From Rhodanobacter denitrificans (GTDB taxonomy: Bacteria; Pseudomonadota; Gammaproteobacteria; Xanthomonadales; Rhodanobacteraceae): DNA of 55,474 nt. The notes beneath the pieces were generated by a model that did no database searches, was not told the origin of the DNA, and saw only the letters and a program-made list of their open reading frames with translations. The stretch lies in assembly GCA_017848855.1 (NCBI GenBank), contig JAFIHF010000047.1:1-55474 (forward strand). The letters run 5' to 3'. A program made the position numbers and the translations under genes. Each line of letters begins with the position of its first letter. Within the stretch, counting starts at the first letter, position 1. Positions 38,225 through 46,682 of the stretch are shown here, one piece after another.

Positions 38225-38998
38225 ACGTCTTGCTCCCTCTCCCCTCCGGGACGCGGGGAAGGGCCATGGATGGCCCTGCTTTGAGGAGCGAGGAAGAGGG
38301 CTGGGGTGAGGGGCGGGTGCTCGCGACAAGCTTTCGGTTCCGCACCTTGGCTCGCCTGCGGCGGGCTTTCGCTCGGGCGCTTACGCCAGCGACAAAGCGG
38401 TTTCGGTCGCCTGCCGGCGCCCGAGCCACCTTTCTTTGCTGGCCCAAAGAAAGGTGGCCCAAAGAAATGGCCTGTTCAATCCGCCGACCCTACAAGCCCG
38501 CCGTGCCGAAGGCATTGGACCAACGCTCGTCGACACGTCGCCCTACAGCGGCCACCCCGCGACGTATCTGGAAACTGAGGGACAAAACTTCGCAGCGCTT
38601 CGTCTCGCCTCGCGCTGTATCCCCCTCCCCTGCATGCAGGGGAGGGTTGGGGTGGGGTGCTGTTGCTTCTGCGCGCTGGGAGCGCGCTGCTTTTCCCGGG
38701 GCCCCTCGGCGACGGTGAGGCGGGGACGACAAGGCCGCGCAGCGGGCGAGCCCATGGAGGGGCTCGCCTTTTCGACCGGGCAGGAAGCCCGGCCGAAAAG
38801 CCCGGCCACGCCTCACGGACTTTCCGTCCATGGATGGACGGAAAGCGTCGCCGCGGGGTGCCCTTTCTCTTTGGCTACTTTCTCTTTGGGCACGCAAAGA
38901 GAAAGTAGCTCGGGCGCCGGCAGGCGCCCGAAACCGCTCTGAAACTTGCGTAAGCGCGAGAGCAAAAGCCCCCAGTCAGGCGAGGGGCGTGACCGCGC
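38225..38998. repeat. Gene-free composite of palindromic repeats
   Basis: About 770 bases without a believable gene. Two inverted arms bound it: left 38378-38466 and right 38864-38962, sharing (in opposite orientation) GCGCTTACG, AGCGGTTTCGG, GCCTGCCGGCGCCCGAG and a TTTCTTTGC/GCAAAGA hairpin. Inside are a CCTCCCCTGCATGCAGGGGA palindrome (about 38630), a GGCGAGCCCATGG...GGGGCTCGCC hairpin (about 38746-38768), and CTTTCCGTCCATGGATGGAC (about 38819-38844). Open frames across it in every direction are by-products of high GC. It resembles the dispersed repeats of Xanthomonadales intergenic DNA. Confidence 0.75.
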
Positions 38999-39499
38999 TC
39001 ACCCCAGCACCTTCAGCGCAGCGTCGTAATTCGGCTCATGCGTGATTTCATCCACCAACTCCGCATGGATCACCTTGTCGTGCGCATCCAGCACCACCAC
39101 CGCGCGGGCGGCGAGGCCCGCCAGCGGGCCGTCGGCGATCGCCACGCCGTAGTCGCGCAGGAATTCGCGGCCGCGCATCAGCGACAGCGTCTGCACGTTC
39201 TTGATGCCCTCGGCGCCGCAGAAGCGGCCCTGCGCGAACGGCAGGTCGGCGGAGATGCACAGGACCACGGTGTCCTTGAGCGTGGTCGCCAGCTCGTTGA
39301 AGCGGCGCACCGAGGCCGCGCACACGCCGGTGTCGATGCTGGGGAAGATGTTCAGCACCTTGCGCTTGCCGGCGAAGCTGGCCAGTGTGGCCTCGGACAG
39401 GTCGCCGCCGACCAGATGGAACGCCGGCGCCTGGCTGCCGACCGCGGGAAAGCTGCCGTCGACGCGCACCGGCTTGCCCTGGAAATGGACTGTGGACAT
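38999..39499 (-). CDS. tpx: Thiol peroxidase (atypical 2-Cys peroxiredoxin)
   Basis: 166 residues. Peroxidatic Cys60 in [20 protein letters not shown] and resolving Cys94 in GRFCGAEG, the exact spacing of Tpx. The protein reduces lipid and hydrogen peroxides with thioredoxin, in cytoplasm or periplasm. Length is normal for the family. Monocistronic; 51 bases to the next gene upstream. Confidence 0.96.
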   Translation of the reverse strand: MSTVHFQGKPVRVDGSFPAVGSQAPAFHLVGGDLSEATLASFAGKRKVLNIFPSIDTGVCAASVRRFNELATTLKDTVVLCISADLPFAQGRFCGAEGIKNVQTLSLMRGREFLRDYGVAIADGPLAGLAARAVVVLDAHDKVIHAELVDEITHEPNYDAALKVLG

Positions 39500-39550
39500 C
39501 GCGAATCTCCTTGCTTGGGAACCTGATACGTTCGGGGCGCCCGGCGCCGA

Positions 39551-40003
39551 TTACAAGTAGAACATCGTCTTGGCGAGGAACACGATGGCCGCCATCAGGC
39601 TGAGCACGATGCGATGCGTGTAGCGGAAACGGCAGGCGTTCATGCGGCCGTGCGCGCCGGCCCACACCGCGTTGACGAACACGCCGAGCACGCCGAAGGC
39701 CAGGATCGCCTTGGCCAGCAGGAACCAGCCGAAGCGCGTGCTGCCGAGGCACTGCAGGCCGTTGCAGCGCAGGTCGAACAGCGCGAAGCCGGAGAGGAAC
39801 AGCAGCAGCACGACGACGGGCATGAAGCGGCGCACGCGCGCCATCACCGCCGTCTCGATCCGCCCCATGGTGGCGATGTCGATGACCTTGTGCAGGCCTT
39901 CGAGCACGAACACCTCGAACGCCGCCGCGCCCACGAACACGATCGCGCAGGCGAGGTGCAGCAGCACGATCCACGGGTAATACGGCGCCAGCATGTCGGT
40001 CAT
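39551..40003 (-). CDS. CopD-like four-helix membrane protein
   Basis: 150 residues with four hydrophobic segments (WIVLLHLACAIVFVGAAAFE, FMPVVVLLLFLSGFAL, FLLAKAILAFGVLGVFVNAV, IVLSLMAAIVFLAKTMFYL). His in LLHLACA and in the last helix (THRIVLS) resemble the CopD/cytochrome-like family. Lies 10 bases downstream of the NnrS gene and is presumably co-transcribed with it, suggesting a role in copper, haem or NO-related respiration. Function is not established. Confidence 0.65.
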   Translation of the reverse strand: MTDMLAPYYPWIVLLHLACAIVFVGAAAFEVFVLEGLHKVIDIATMGRIETAVMARVRRFMPVVVLLLFLSGFALFDLRCNGLQCLGSTRFGWFLLAKAILAFGVLGVFVNAVWAGAHGRMNACRFRYTHRIVLSLMAAIVFLAKTMFYL

Positions 40004-40013
40004 GGCCGTCTCC

Positions 40014-41252
40014 TCAACCCGGCTTGCCGTCCGCGCGCGGCGTGAGGTAGATCCACGCCGAACGCAGCACCCACGGCAGGAAGGCCGCGAGCCAGCCCGC
40101 GCCGGCGATCACCAGCCACAGGTAGCGGTCCGCCTCCAGCTCGGCGCAGATGCGCACCAGCGCCACCGCCTGCAGCAGCACGAAGCACAGCCACGGCACC
40201 GGATGCATCTGCAGCGGCCGGCCGGAGTGGCCATGGGTGACGCGGGTCACCATCGCCACCAGCATCGAGCCGAAGAAGCCGATCGCCAGCGCATGCAGCG
40301 GCGCCAGCCCCAGCACCGCCTTGCCGCTGGCGAGCAGCACGAAGTCCTGCACGCAGAACAGCACGAAGGCGATCGGCAGCCACGCGAACGCGATATGCAG
40401 CACGCCGAGCAGGCCCGGCCGCAGGCAGCGCCACGGCTGCCACATCAGCCAGTGCGCGGCGAACACCGCAGCCAGCGGCAGGTCGGTGAGCCACCGCCAT
40501 TGCGCCAGCCCGCGCCAGTCGAGAAACACGTGTGCCAGCAGCAGCGCCCACACTACCGGCAGGCTCCAGTCCGGCCGCCACATCGTGTAGCCGGCCACCA
40601 TGTTCTTGCTGAAGAACGGCAGCATGCGATGGCAGACGCTGAAATACACCGGCAGCAGGAAGCCGAAGGTGCCCAGCTTCACCGCCAGCCACGGCACGTC
40701 GGGCGACACGCCGGGTACCAGCAGCCAGGCGAGGAACAGCGCCAGCCCCAGCGTGCCCACGCCGAACGCGGCGAGGCAGGACCAGCCGTGCTGGTTGCGG
40801 TCGGCCGCCTTCGCCAGCACGCCGGCCAGCGTGGCCACGCCCAGCAGATACGCCGCCAGCATCAGTGCGAGGCCCAGCTTGAGCACGGCCGGCAGGCCCA
40901 GCAGCCCCACGTTGCCCAGGATGTAGCCGCCCAGCACGCCGCCAGCCACCGGCAGGAACCGCCGCGGCGGCACCAGCGGCCCGTTCATCCAGCGCGGGAA
41001 GGTGGTCATCAGGAAGCCGAACATGAACAGCGGGAACAGGCCGTACTGGATCAGCATGGCGTGCCCGAACACCGGCGGAATCGTGGGCTGCGGCCACGCC
41101 GCCCAGCCGAAGCGCAGCGAGGCCAGCTCCAGCGTCCACCAGGTCATGGTGAGCAGCACCGCGACGGTGCCGGCGAGGAACAGCGGGCGATGCGGCGCGG
41201 CCGCGAGCAGCGCGGCCGGATCGTTGACGACGGGAGTGGTCGATGCGTCCAT
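40014..41252 (-). CDS. nnrS: NnrS family membrane protein
   Basis: 412 residues with about 12 membrane helices, haem- and copper-containing protein linked to nitric-oxide stress and denitrification. Family motifs: PHRPLFLAG near the N-terminus, WHGHEM-equivalent region FGHAMLIQYGLFP, FLMTTFPRWMNG, LPVYFSVCHRMLPFFS, HALAIGFFGSMLVAMVTRVT and GHSGRPL. Start at 41252 has AGG 6 bases upstream; a frame extension upstream crosses a likely regulatory palindrome. An FNR-like box lies 56-69 bases upstream and the FNR-type regulator is the next gene, so oxygen control is likely. Confidence 0.9.
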   Translation of the reverse strand: MDASTTPVVNDPAALLAAAPHRPLFLAGTVAVLLTMTWWTLELASLRFGWAAWPQPTIPPVFGHAMLIQYGLFPLFMFGFLMTTFPRWMNGPLVPPRRFLPVAGGVLGGYILGNVGLLGLPAVLKLGLALMLAAYLLGVATLAGVLAKAADRNQHGWSCLAAFGVGTLGLALFLAWLLVPGVSPDVPWLAVKLGTFGFLLPVYFSVCHRMLPFFSKNMVAGYTMWRPDWSLPVVWALLLAHVFLDWRGLAQWRWLTDLPLAAVFAAHWLMWQPWRCLRPGLLGVLHIAFAWLPIAFVLFCVQDFVLLASGKAVLGLAPLHALAIGFFGSMLVAMVTRVTHGHSGRPLQMHPVPWLCFVLLQAVALVRICAELEADRYLWLVIAGAGWLAAFLPWVLRSAWIYLTPRADGKPG

Positions 41253-41307
41253 GGGAACCTGACGATGATAATCGTTCCCATGTTGGCAGGGCACCGATGG
41301 ATCAGCC

Positions 41308-41321
41308 CTGACCTGGATCAG
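41308..41321. promoter_or_regulatory. FNR/DNR-like box upstream of nnrS
   Basis: CTGACCTGGATCAG, 8 of 10 defined positions of TTGAT-N4-ATCAA and symmetric at its ends. Centred about 62 bases before the nnrS start, and close to the gene for an FNR-type regulator. Functional use is inferred. Confidence 0.5.
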
Positions 41322-41336
41322 CCGCCCCATTCACCC

Positions 41337-41392
41337 GTAGGTCGGGCTTCAGCCCGACTCGGACGGTTTCGTCGGGATGAAGCCCGACCTAC
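41337..41392. repeat. REP-type inverted pair overlapping the fnr stop codon
   Basis: GTAGGTCGGGCTTCAGCCCG (41337 onward) and its inverse ending GAAGCCCGACCTAC (to 41392) with a 12-base spacer; each arm of 22 bases carries its own hairpin. The minus-strand TAG stop of the FNR gene (41389-41391) is the TAG of the repeat's GTAGGTCGGG end. Confidence 0.85.
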
Positions 41393-42150
41393 TCCGGCAG
41401 CAGGCTGGCGCCCAGCTCGCGCAGCGCGTCGGGCTTGAGCAGCACCAGTTCGCGCCCTTCCAGCGCGATGAGACCCTGGCTGCGGAAGCGCCCCAGCACC
41501 CGGCTCACCGTCTCCGCGGCCAGCCGCAGGTAGTTCGCGATGTCGCCGCGCGACATGCTGAGGTGGAAGCGCGTGCCCGAGTAGCCGCGCGCCGCGTAGC
41601 GGTTGGAGAGGTCGACCAGGAACGCGGCCATGCGCTCGTCCGCGCTGTGGTCGCCGGCCAGCAGCGACACCGCGCCCAGCTCCTTGCTGATCAGCCGGAA
41701 CAGGTGCTGCTGCACCGCCGGCTGGCGCGCCGCCAGCGCGCTCATCGCGGGGAACGAGAAGCGGCAGAACTGGGTGTCTTCCAGCGCCACCGCGTCGCAG
41801 GGGAAATGCTCGGGGTAGATCGCGTTCAGCCCCACCACCTCGCCGGGCAGGTAGAAGCCCAGCACCTGCTCGTTGCCGTCGCGGTCGAACAGCCGCGTCT
41901 TCACCGAGCCCATGCGCACCGCGTAGATCGCGCGGAACGGATCGCCGGTGCGGAACACGTGCTCGCCCGCGCGGAACGGCCCCACGTGCTCGACGAGGCA
42001 ATGCAGCTCGACCAGCTCCTGCTTGCCGTAGCCCACCGCGACGCAGGCCTCGGAGAAGGCGCAACTGGTGCAGAAGCGGGTTTCGTCGCCGTCGTCGGTG
42101 ATCGGCTGGGGCGCCCTGCGCAAACATCCGGTCATGAGGTTGGGGGGCAT
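41389..42150 (-). CDS. fnr: FNR-type oxygen-sensing CRP-family regulator
   Basis: 253 residues from the ATG at 42150. Cys27, Cys30 and Cys36 (CTSCAFSEAC) plus Cys129 (EDTQFC) reproduce the four ligands of the FNR 4Fe-4S cluster. A cyclic-nucleotide-binding-like barrel (about 55-165) is followed by a winged helix with SRGDIANYLRLAAETVSRVL, whose ExxSR recognition pattern predicts binding to TTGAT-N4-ATCAA sites. Alternative starts exist at 42135 (ATG) and 42192 (GTG). Likely regulates nnrS next door through the site at 41308. The stop codon lies in a repeat. Confidence 0.92.
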   Translation of the reverse strand: MPPNLMTGCLRRAPQPITDDGDETRFCTSCAFSEACVAVGYGKQELVELHCLVEHVGPFRAGEHVFRTGDPFRAIYAVRMGSVKTRLFDRDGNEQVLGFYLPGEVVGLNAIYPEHFPCDAVALEDTQFCRFSFPAMSALAARQPAVQQHLFRLISKELGAVSLLAGDHSADERMAAFLVDLSNRYAARGYSGTRFHLSMSRGDIANYLRLAAETVSRVLGRFRSQGLIALEGRELVLLKPDALRELGASLLPE

Positions 42151-42269
42151 GGCGGCTCGCACCGTATCACACGGCTTGTGGCGGGATGGCACATGATATC
42201 AAGCGAACCGGCGGGCGCGAATTCCTGCGACGACACGCCACCGGTCCGGCGGGCCGGCATGGGCCGCCG

Positions 42270-43046
42270 CTACTTCTCCACGAACGCGCGCTCGATCACG
42301 TAGTCGCCCGGCTCGCGGGTGCGCGGCGAGGCCTGGAAACCGCGGCCGTCGAGCAGCGCGCAGAGGTCGTCGAGCATGGCCGGGCTGCCGCACAGCATCA
42401 CGCGGTCGGTGGCGGGGTTGAGCGGCGGCAGGCCGGTGACTTCGCTCATCATGCCGTCGGCGATCGCGTCGGTGATGCGGCCGCGGTTGCGGAACGGCTC
42501 GCGCGTCACGGTGGGGTAGTAGATCAGCTTCTCGCGCACCAGTTCGCCGAGGTACTCGTGCTGCGGCAGCTCGTGTTCGAGGTAGTGCGCGTAGGCGAGG
42601 TCGTCGACGTGGCGCACGCCGTGGGCCAGCACGATCTTCTCGTAGCGCTCGTAGGTGTCCGGGTCGCGGACGATGCTCATGAACGGCGCGAGGCCAGTGC
42701 CGGTGCCGAGCAGGTAGAGGTGCTTGCCGGGCTTCAGGTCGGTGAGCACCAGGGTGCCGGTGGGCTTGCGCGTCACCATCAGCGGATCGCCGGGCTGGAG
42801 GTGCTGCAGGCGCGAGGTGAGCGGGCCGTTCGGCACCTTGATCGAGAAGAACTCCAGGTGCTCCTCCCAGCTCGCGCTGGCGATCGAGTAGGCGCGCATC
42901 AGCGGACGGCCGTCCACTTCCATGCCGATCATCACGAACTGCCCGCTGTCGAAGCGGAACGCGGGATCGCGCGTGGTGCGGAAGGAGAACAGGGTGTCGT
43001 TCCAGTGCTGCACGTCGATCACGTGCTCGGTTGCCATCGCTACCAT
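42270..43046 (-). CDS. fpr: Ferredoxin/flavodoxin-NADP+ reductase
   Basis: 258 residues, the usual length of the bacterial subclass. FAD-binding domain with RAYSIASASWEEHLEFFSIK and GPLTSRLQHLQPGD; NADP domain with LYLLGTGTGLAPFMSIVRDP and LCGSPAMLDDL; C-terminal YVIERAFVEK is the typical tail stacking on FAD. Transfers electrons between NADPH and ferredoxin or flavodoxin in the cytosol, often in oxidative-stress defence. Start at 43046 (MVAMATEH) chosen over 43037 by family length; the frame is open much further upstream without meaning. Confidence 0.95.
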   Translation of the reverse strand: MVAMATEHVIDVQHWNDTLFSFRTTRDPAFRFDSGQFVMIGMEVDGRPLMRAYSIASASWEEHLEFFSIKVPNGPLTSRLQHLQPGDPLMVTRKPTGTLVLTDLKPGKHLYLLGTGTGLAPFMSIVRDPDTYERYEKIVLAHGVRHVDDLAYAHYLEHELPQHEYLGELVREKLIYYPTVTREPFRNRGRITDAIADGMMSEVTGLPPLNPATDRVMLCGSPAMLDDLCALLDGRGFQASPRTREPGDYVIERAFVEK

Positions 43047-43219
43047 GGGTCGTCTCGGGATGCTGCCGTGGAAATGCCCGCCGCCGGCATGCGGCAGCGA
43101 AACTCGCGTGGAAGGGCGGAGGCCGGTGAACCTGGCGAGCGCCGCGCGGGGAAGCGGCGCGGCCATTTTACGCGATCCGGGCGCCATCCGCGCCCCGGAT
43201 ACGGGACAATGGCGGCCTG

Positions 43220-44212
43220 ATGACCGCTGTTGCCCCCCGCACCGAACCCGAAGCCTGGCGCCTGTCCGTCGCCCCGATGATGGACTGGACGGATCGGCAT
43301 TGCCGGTTCTTCCACCGCCTGCTCTCCCCGCACGCACGGCTGTACACCGAGATGGTGACCAGCGCGGCACTGGTGCGCGGCAGGCAGCTGCGCCTGCTCG
43401 AACACAGCCACGAGGAACACCCGGTGGCGCTGCAGCTGGGCGGCAGCGAGCCGGCCGAGCTGGCCGCGGCGGCGCGGCTGGGCGCCGCGGCGGGCTACGA
43501 CGAGATCAACCTCAACGTGGGCTGCCCCTCCGACCGCGTGCAGTCGGGCCGCTTCGGCGCCTGCCTGATGTACGAACCCGCGCTGGTGGCCGACTGTGTC
43601 AAGGCGATGCGCGATGCGGTGAGCGTGCCGGTGACGGTGAAGTGCCGCATCGGCGTGGACGAGCAGGATGACTACGCCGACCTGCAGCACTTCACCGAAA
43701 CCATGCTGGCCGCCGGCGTCGAGGTGCTGGTGGTGCACGCGCGCAAGGCCTGGCTGAAGGGCCTGTCGCCGAAGGAAAACCGCGAGATCCCGCCGCTGGA
43801 CTACCCGCGCGTGCACCGGCTGAAGCGCGAGTTCCCGCAGCTGGTGGTGGTCATCAACGGCGGCCTCGCCACGGTGGAACAGGTGCAGGCGCAGCTGGCC
43901 GAGCTGGATGGCGTGATGCTGGGCCGCGCCGCCTATCACGACCCGTACCTGCTGGCCCGGCTCGAACACGCGCTGTACGGCACGCCGCTGCCCGGCCGCG
44001 AGGAGGTGCTGCGCCGCCTGCGTCCCTACGTCGAGGCCGAGCTGAAACGCGGCACCGCGCTCAAGCACATCACCCGCCACCTGCTCGGCCTGTATCAGGG
44101 CGAGCCGGGCGCGCGCGGCTTCCGCCGTGTGCTCAGCGAAGGCGCGCACCTGCCCGGCGCGGGCTGGGCGCTGATCGAGCAAGCCTTGGCCCCCTTGGCG
44201 GCGGCCGCGTGA
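43220..44212 (+). CDS. dusA: tRNA-dihydrouridine(20/20a) synthase
   Basis: 330 residues, FMN-dependent TIM-barrel enzyme reducing U20/U20a in the tRNA D-loop. RLSVAPMMDWTDRHCRFFHR at the start, catalytic Cys in NLNVGCPSDRVQSGRFGACL, and VHARKAWLKGLSPKENREIP are DusA-specific. Ends in an Ala-rich tail. Divergent from fpr with 173 bases between. Confidence 0.96.
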   Translation: MTAVAPRTEPEAWRLSVAPMMDWTDRHCRFFHRLLSPHARLYTEMVTSAALVRGRQLRLLEHSHEEHPVALQLGGSEPAELAAAARLGAAAGYDEINLNVGCPSDRVQSGRFGACLMYEPALVADCVKAMRDAVSVPVTVKCRIGVDEQDDYADLQHFTETMLAAGVEVLVVHARKAWLKGLSPKENREIPPLDYPRVHRLKREFPQLVVVINGGLATVEQVQAQLAELDGVMLGRAAYHDPYLLARLEHALYGTPLPGREEVLRRLRPYVEAELKRGTALKHITRHLLGLYQGEPGARGFRRVLSEGAHLPGAGWALIEQALAPLAAAA

Positions 44213-44294
44213 CAGCGGCCGCCCGTCCGGTCACTATTCAGCCCGGCTTGCCCAAACTGAACGGCCAGAGATCGATCGTGGTCGAAGCATCGAC

Positions 44295-44615
44295 ATGAAG
44301 GCGTACCGAACCATCCTGCTGTTCCTGCCGCTGGCGCTGGGCGCGAGCCCGGCGGCGGCGGCGCAGGCCAAATCCGCCGACCTCAGCCTCGGCGAGGCCG
44401 TGACCCGCGCCCAGCAGGAAACCAACGGCCAGGTGCTGTCGGCCGAATCGCGGCGCTGGGATCGCCGCACCGAGTACCGCATCAAGGTGCTCACCCCGCA
44501 GGGCCACGTGCAGGTGATGACGATCCCCGCCAGCGGCAGCGAAAATATCCGGCCAACCACCCCGTCAACCCGCAACCCGCCCGCCCGGCGTGCCGGCGGC
44601 AAGGAGAAACACTGA
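44295..44615 (+). CDS. PepSY-domain periplasmic protein next to PhoPQ
   Basis: 106 residues. Sec signal to about residue 23 (LFLPLALGASPAAAAQ), then a single PepSY domain (LSLGEAVTRAQQETNGQVLS, YRIKVLTPQGHVQVM) and a basic Pro/Arg-rich tail. PepSY proteins inhibit proteases or sense signals in the envelope. Its stop overlaps the phoP start by one base (TGATG at 44613-44617), so it may modulate the PhoQ sensor. That role is inferred. Confidence 0.85.
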   Translation: MKAYRTILLFLPLALGASPAAAAQAKSADLSLGEAVTRAQQETNGQVLSAESRRWDRRTEYRIKVLTPQGHVQVMTIPASGSENIRPTTPSTRNPPARRAGGKEKH

Positions 44616-45307
44616 TGCGCATCCTCTTGGTGGAAGACGAGGCCCCGCTGCGCGAGACGCTGGCGGCGCGACTGAAGCGCGACGGCTTCGCCGTCGACGC
44701 GGCGCAGGACGGCGAGGAAGCGCTGTACCTCGGCCGCGAGGTGCCGTTCGACCTCGCCATCATCGACCTGGGCCTGCCCAAGATGTCCGGCATGGATCTG
44801 ATCAAGGCGCTGCGCGAGCACGGCCAGCGCTACCCGGTGCTGATCCTCACTGCGCGCGGCGGCTGGCAGGACAAGGTGGAGGGCCTCAAGCAGGGCGCCG
44901 ACGACTACCTGGTCAAGCCGTTCCACGTCGAGGAACTCTTGGCGCGCATCAACGCGCTGGTGCGCCGCGCCAGCGGCTGGTCCAAGCCGGTGCTGGCCTG
45001 CGGCCCGATCAAGCTGGACACCACCGCGCAGACGGTGACGGTGGAAGGCAAGGTCGTCGACCTCACCAGCTACGAATACAAGGTGCTGGAATACCTGATG
45101 CTGCACGCCGGCGAGCTGGTCTCCAAGGCCGACCTCACCGAGCACATCTACCAGCAGGACTTCGACCGCGACTCCAACGTGCTGGAAGTCTTCATCGGCC
45201 GCCTGCGCCGCAAGCTGGATCCGGAAGGCGCTCTCAAGCCCATCGAGACCGTGCGTGGACGTGGATACCGCTTTGCCATCCCCCGCTCCGACGGCGACGA
45301 CGAGTGA
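44615..45307 (+). CDS. phoP: Response regulator PhoP
   Basis: 230 residues, OmpR family. Receiver with D51 in LAIIDLGLPKMSGM and Lys in LVKPFHVEELLARI; winged helix with LTSYEYKVLEYLMLHAGELV and IGRLRRKLDPEG. The sequence closely resembles Xanthomonas PhoP as I recall it. Controls envelope, Mg2+ and antimicrobial-peptide responses in relatives. Translationally linked to the PepSY gene upstream and the kinase downstream. Confidence 0.92.
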   Translation: MRILLVEDEAPLRETLAARLKRDGFAVDAAQDGEEALYLGREVPFDLAIIDLGLPKMSGMDLIKALREHGQRYPVLILTARGGWQDKVEGLKQGADDYLVKPFHVEELLARINALVRRASGWSKPVLACGPIKLDTTAQTVTVEGKVVDLTSYEYKVLEYLMLHAGELVSKADLTEHIYQQDFDRDSNVLEVFIGRLRRKLDPEGALKPIETVRGRGYRFAIPRSDGDDE

Positions 45308-46682
45308 GCCTGCACCGCGCCGCCCGCTGTCGCTGGCGGCGCGCTCGGCCATCACCACCGGCTTCGTGCTGGCCGCCTTCCTCGGCCTGGTCGGCGTGGT
45401 CATGGCCGTGGCCAAGAAACAGAGCGCGCTGAACAGCCTGCAGGACCGGCTGCACGACGCCGCGATCACCGACATCATCACCCACACCGACGCCAACCGC
45501 GACGGCCGCCTGCTGCCGCCCGATTCGCCGCCGCAGAAGTTCTCCCAGCCCGGCTCCGGCCTGTACGCGGTGATCCTGGGGCCGAACGGCTACCACTGGG
45601 AGTCGACCTCGGCGATCGGCCACGACTTCCGCTTCCTCAAGCCCCTGCCGGTGGGCGAACGCCGGTTCGTCGGCCCGGTCGACACGCGCATGGGGCGGCT
45701 CTACTACTACGCGCTCGGCGTGGCCTTCGACTACCCGGGCCGCAAATCCACGCCCGCCACCATCATGGTGGCGCAGACCGAGCAGCAGCTCGAAGGCGAG
45801 AACGCGGTGTACCGGCGCACGCTGGCGCTGTGGCTGTCGGTGCTGGGCGTGATGCTGATCGTGCTGCAGCTGCTGCTGCTGCGCTGGAGCCTCACCCCGC
45901 TGCGCAAGGTGGCCAGCGACATGAGCCGGGTCGAGCGCGGCGACAGCGACCACCTGGACAGCCAGTACCCGCTGGAGCTGACCGGCCTCACCGAGCGCAT
46001 CAACGCCTTCATCGACAGCGAGCGCGAGCAGCGCACGCGCTACCGCCACACCCTCGCCGACCTCGCGCACAGCCTGAAAACGCCGCTGGCGGTGATCCGC
46101 TCGCAGCTGGAGTCGGCCAGCGACGAATCCACCCGCCGCGGCGTGCTCGACCAGGTGCGCCGCATGGACGAGCTGGTCGCCTACCAGCTCGCGCGCGCCG
46201 CCACCTCCGGCCGGCAGACCTTCGCCGCCGCGGTGCCGATCGCCAGCCACGCCGAGGACCTGGTGCAAAGCCTGGAAAAGGTCTACGCCGCGAAGAACGT
46301 GCTGTGCGAATTCGACATCGAGGACGGCGCCTCCTTCCACGGCGAGCTGAACGACCTGCTCGAACTGATGGGCAACCTGCTGGAGAACGCGTTCAAGTGG
46401 ACGCGCCACCACGTGCTGCTGGTGGTGCAGAAGCAGCCGCAACCCGGCCGCGCCCGCCCCGGCCTGCTGCTCAGCGTGGAAGACGACGGCCCCGGCATCG
46501 CCGCGGACCAGATCGAGAAGGTGTTGCAGCGCGGCGTGCGCGGCGACGAGCGCGTGCAAGGCCACGGCATCGGCCTGTCCATCGTGCAGGACATCGTGCG
46601 CGCCTACCGCGGCGAGCTGGTGGTGGATCGTTCCCCCGACTTCGGCGGCGCCCGCTTCAGCGTGAGATTGCCGCCCGAGTAG
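45255..46682 (+). CDS. phoQ: Sensor histidine kinase PhoQ
   Basis: 475 residues. Two membrane segments (about 32-53 and 190-210) flank a periplasmic domain of about 130 residues containing an EF-hand-like THTDANRDGR near 77-86. HAMP follows (WSLTPLRKVASDMSRVERGD), then HisKA with H272 (LADLAHSLKTPLAVI) and an HATPase domain (NLLENAFKW, EDDGPGIA, GHGIGLSI). The start is uncertain: GTG at 45255 or 45261, both inside phoP; no start codon in frame is available near the phoP stop before the first helix, so a 47-53-base overlap seems real. Its TAG stop belongs to a REP repeat. Confidence 0.9.
   Translation: MDVDTALPSPAPTATTSEPAPRRPLSLAARSAITTGFVLAAFLGLVGVVMAVAKKQSALNSLQDRLHDAAITDIITHTDANRDGRLLPPDSPPQKFSQPGSGLYAVILGPNGYHWESTSAIGHDFRFLKPLPVGERRFVGPVDTRMGRLYYYALGVAFDYPGRKSTPATIMVAQTEQQLEGENAVYRRTLALWLSVLGVMLIVLQLLLLRWSLTPLRKVASDMSRVERGDSDHLDSQYPLELTGLTERINAFIDSEREQRTRYRHTLADLAHSLKTPLAVIRSQLESASDESTRRGVLDQVRRMDELVAYQLARAATSGRQTFAAAVPIASHAEDLVQSLEKVYAAKNVLCEFDIEDGASFHGELNDLLELMGNLLENAFKWTRHHVLLVVQKQPQPGRARPGLLLSVEDDGPGIAADQIEKVLQRGVRGDERVQGHGIGLSIVQDIVRAYRGELVVDRSPDFGGARFSVRLPPE

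Noticed and set aside
38306-38945. Several short open frames in the ispB-tpx interval
   Set aside because: They run through palindromic repeats, overlap each other in all frames and lack ribosome-binding sites.
37535-38962. Closely spaced palindromic repeats considered as a CRISPR array
   Set aside because: Copies differ in length and spacing, there are no uniform spacers, and no cas genes are present.
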